Assembly (NCBI RefSeq): GCF_011764425.1
Contig: NZ_BLPF01000001.1
Coordinates: forward strand, 2,781,001-2,845,000
Reading direction: 5' to 3'
From: Phytohabitans houttuyneae
GTDB lineage: Bacteria; Actinomycetota; Actinomycetes; Mycobacteriales; Micromonosporaceae
DNA: 64,000 bases
This document shows, in pieces, positions 63,725 through 64,000 of the stretch. Below the pieces are notes generated by a model. The model ran no database searches and was not told the DNA's origin. It saw only the letters and a program-made list of their open reading frames with translations. Each line of letters begins with the position of its first letter. Position 1 is the first letter of the stretch. The position numbers and the translations under genes were made by a program.

Positions 63725-64000
63725 CGCCAGGGGACCCGCCGCGTCCGCAACGCTGCGCAGCAGCAGCGCCTCCGCTAGGCACACCCGGGCGAACTCGCCC
63801 AGGTGGAGGCTCTCGTTCGGCCCGTGCGCCTGTGCGTGCGGGTCCTCCACGCCGGTGACCAGGATCGCCGCGCCCGGAAACATCTCCTGGAACGTCGCGA
63901 TGAACGGGATCGACCCGCCCACCCCGATGTCCACCGGGTCCACGCCGTCCCACGCCGTGCGGAACGCGTCCCGCGCCGCGTCGAACATCGGGCCGGTCGC
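63719..64000 (-). CDS. M20 family metallopeptidase/dipeptidase, C-terminal end only
   Basis: C-terminal part of an M20/M25/M40 zinc peptidase whose 5' end lies beyond the window. Seen: VGGSIPFIATFQEMFPG, ILVTGVEDPHAQAHGPNESLHLGEFARVCLAEALLL, typical of the PepV/dipeptidase CNDP-like C-terminus that carries a zinc-binding His (HGPNESLH). It ends ...PLAS at the stop, overlapping the inverted repeat. Expected cytoplasmic cleavage of dipeptides or N-acylated amino acids. Confidence 0.88.
   Translation of the reverse strand, partial: ATGPMFDAARDAFRTAWDGVDPVDIGVGGSIPFIATFQEMFPGAAILVTGVEDPHAQAHGPNESLHLGEFARVCLAEALLLRSVADAAGPLAS

Overview
The window is high-GC, gene-dense chromosomal DNA from an actinobacterium. 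The gene content points to the Micromonosporaceae or a close relative: an OtsB-trehalase fusion, a class F sortase, EttA, a GlbO-type truncated haemoglobin, ATP-dependent DNA ligase, SURF1, DUF5130 and several actinobacteria-only small membrane proteins. GTG starts and 4-nt ATGA/GTGA start-stop overlaps are very common. I saw no tRNA, rRNA, CRISPR array or complete insertion sequence.

Left third (1-20 kb): cell-surface glycan biosynthesis. After a truncated secreted beta-helix-like gene come an acyltransferase-3 membrane protein and a tightly coupled operon (2604-7325: GT4, GT2, NodB deacetylase, ATP-grasp, PHP phosphoesterase). A repeat-rich non-coding stretch follows (7326-7999), then a GT2, an LCP ligase and a methyltransferase. 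A long leftward operon (19847 to 10982) encodes a copper-radical oxidase with every GlxA/galactose-oxidase residue in place, an excalibur protein, a GT-C enzyme, a membrane GT2 with DDD and QxxRW motifs, a lipoprotein glycosidase, an FkbM methyltransferase, a zinc-ribbon protein and a hydrolase. It resembles the Streptomyces cslA-glxA glycan system but has a different composition. An ECF41-type sigma factor sits just upstream.

Middle (20.8-38 kb): a fused double 3-hydroxyacyl-CoA dehydrogenase; then a visibly lower-GC insert holding a three-Cys-motif protein (DUF5131, Gp37/Gp68) and its partner TcmP, the latter frameshifted. Next come MarR, a TfoX-C protein, aldehyde dehydrogenase, a DUF6174 lipoprotein, DUF5130, amidase, kynureninase, a LAxTG-like surface protein with its class F sortase, an HNH nuclease, MscS, an MFS carrier coupled to GlbO, and a secreted beta-propeller.

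Right (38-64 kb): a YbjN protein, a thioesterase/EttA group, trehalose synthesis (otsA, otsB-GH15 fusion), cobalamin genes (cobA, cobT, cobC, cobB) split by a class A PBP and a GNAT enzyme, SURF1, a PAS-GGDEF-EAL protein, DNA ligase, an MFS/HxlR pair, an NAD(P)-binding protein, a winged-helix protein, an epoxide hydrolase and a WYL regulator. The window ends inside an M20 peptidase gene.

Six apparent single-base indels (tcmP, SURF1, two each in epoxide hydrolase and the WYL regulator) fall in or next to short G/C runs. They are either recent decay or sequencing error. A 116-bp repeat occurs twice (7883-7998 and 27019-27134), each time directly after a stop codon and in the sense of the gene.
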